From contig CACKJD010000002.1 in NCBI GenBank assembly GCA_902600485.1, positions 124,001 through 188,000 on the forward strand: 64,000 bases of DNA, in the 5' to 3' direction. The notes under the pieces were generated by a model. The model saw nothing but the letters and a program-made list of their open reading frames with translations, was not told where the DNA came from and did not search any database. Each line of letters opens with the position of its first letter. Positions within the stretch are counted from its first letter, which is position 1. Positions 63,632 through 64,000 of the stretch are shown piece by piece. This DNA is from an uncultured Pelagibacteraceae bacterium (lineage in GTDB: Bacteria; Pseudomonadota; Alphaproteobacteria; Pelagibacterales; Pelagibacteraceae). The translations under genes and the position numbers were made by a program.

Positions 63632-64000
63632 TTATCGAGTAATCCAGCCTCCGCCTAAAACTCTATCACCATCTATATCTTTTTTATAAAAAACACATGC
63701 TTGACCTGGTGAAATACCATACTCATCTTCTAATAGTGTTAAAGAAGTTTTGTCATCATTTAAATTTAATTTAGATTTTAAAAGTTTGCCTGTAGATCTT
63801 ACTTTTACAAAAATATTTTCATCAAAATATTTCTTATCAGCTAAAAGATTTAAGTTTTTTAAATTAATGTCTTTTTTTATTAATTCTTTTTTTTCACCAA
63901 CAATTATTTCATTTTTATCAGAATTTATATCAATTACATATAACGGCTCTTTTGCTGCAATTTTAATTCCCCTTCTTTGACCAATAGTAAAATTTACAAT
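63632..64000 (-). CDS. mnmA: tRNA-specific 2-thiouridylase MnmA (C-terminal part)
   Basis: Only the last about 122 residues are visible; the gene reads in from the right edge. MnmA thiolates U34 of tRNA-Lys, -Glu and -Gln. The visible part begins in IVNFTIGQRRGIKIAAKEPL, which is the family's conserved region before the C-terminal beta barrel, and ends with SPGQACVFYKKDIDGDRVLG and GGWITR. The catalytic Cys residues and ATP site lie outside the window. It abuts the convergent membrane-protein gene without a gap. Confidence 0.93.
   Translation of the reverse strand: MVNFTIGQRRGIKIAAKEPLYVIDINSDKNEIIVGEKKELIKKDINLKNLNLLADKKYFDENIFVKVRSTGKLLKSKLNLNDDKTSLTLLEDEYGISPGQACVFYKKDIDGDRVLGGGWITR

Noticed and set aside
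1..64000. CRISPR arrays, prophage, insertion sequences
   Set aside because: No repeat-spacer pattern, cas, transposase or phage gene was found in the window.

Overview
The window is a strongly AT-rich, densely packed stretch of chromosome. Genes abut or overlap by 1, 4 or 8 bases, most gaps are under 100 bases, and no gene-free stretch exceeds about 125 bases. Codon use is AT-skewed. The gene set includes a short alphaproteobacterial-type ProRS, RNase J, a complete nuoA-N operon, Xsc, SuyAB and AprBA-M, with few visible regulators. Together these point to a streamlined marine alphaproteobacterium of the SAR11 (Pelagibacterales) type. That assignment is an inference from composition and content, not from a search.

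Region 1 (1-35.3 kb) is almost entirely minus-strand housekeeping. It runs from the translation and envelope cluster rpsB-tsf-frr-uppS-cdsA-dxr-bamA (with no pyrH or rseP in their usual slots) to dnaE, lolD, a lolC/E gene, proS, a DUF1467 gene, rnj, coaX and a minimal birA. The 14-gene nuo operon follows (29.0 down to 15.2 kb), then tRNA-Asp and tRNA-Val, the lon-clpX-clpP-tig protein quality-control cluster, and tRNA-Leu only seven bases ahead of tig.

Region 2 (35.3-39.3 kb) holds small mixed-strand genes: a DUF1289 protein, a 58-residue membrane protein, a GT2 glycosyltransferase, a histidine phosphatase, a family 5-type uracil-DNA glycosylase, a YbgC thioesterase, a DUF3047 protein, a tiny lipoprotein and a 44-residue ORF.

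Region 3 (39.2-57.4 kb) is metabolic and accessory. A minus-strand operon encodes a TRAP transporter (binding protein, small and large permease), an NCS1 permease and an SDR dehydrogenase, with a perfect 11-bp terminator hairpin after the binding-protein gene. Divergent from it is a plus-strand operon: GMC dehydrogenase, TerC-like protein, SDR, M23 peptidase and a hydratase-like protein. Next is an organosulfonate and sulfite module: xsc, divergent suyA-suyB, a TauE/SafE exporter, a 49-residue membrane ORF, a 116-residue unknown, then aprA-aprB-aprM. Xsc and SuyAB both release sulfite, which AprBA can oxidise to APS and the TSUP protein can export. The TRAP transporter and GMC dehydrogenase next door could supply the sulfonate (inference).

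Region 4 (57.5-64 kb) has a tightly overlapped minus-strand operon, metC-MFS-pabB-pabA-pabC-HIT. Divergent from it are a 27-residue, extremely basic ORF with a strong Shine-Dalgarno sequence and a multi-pass membrane protein, which meets a partial mnmA at the right edge.
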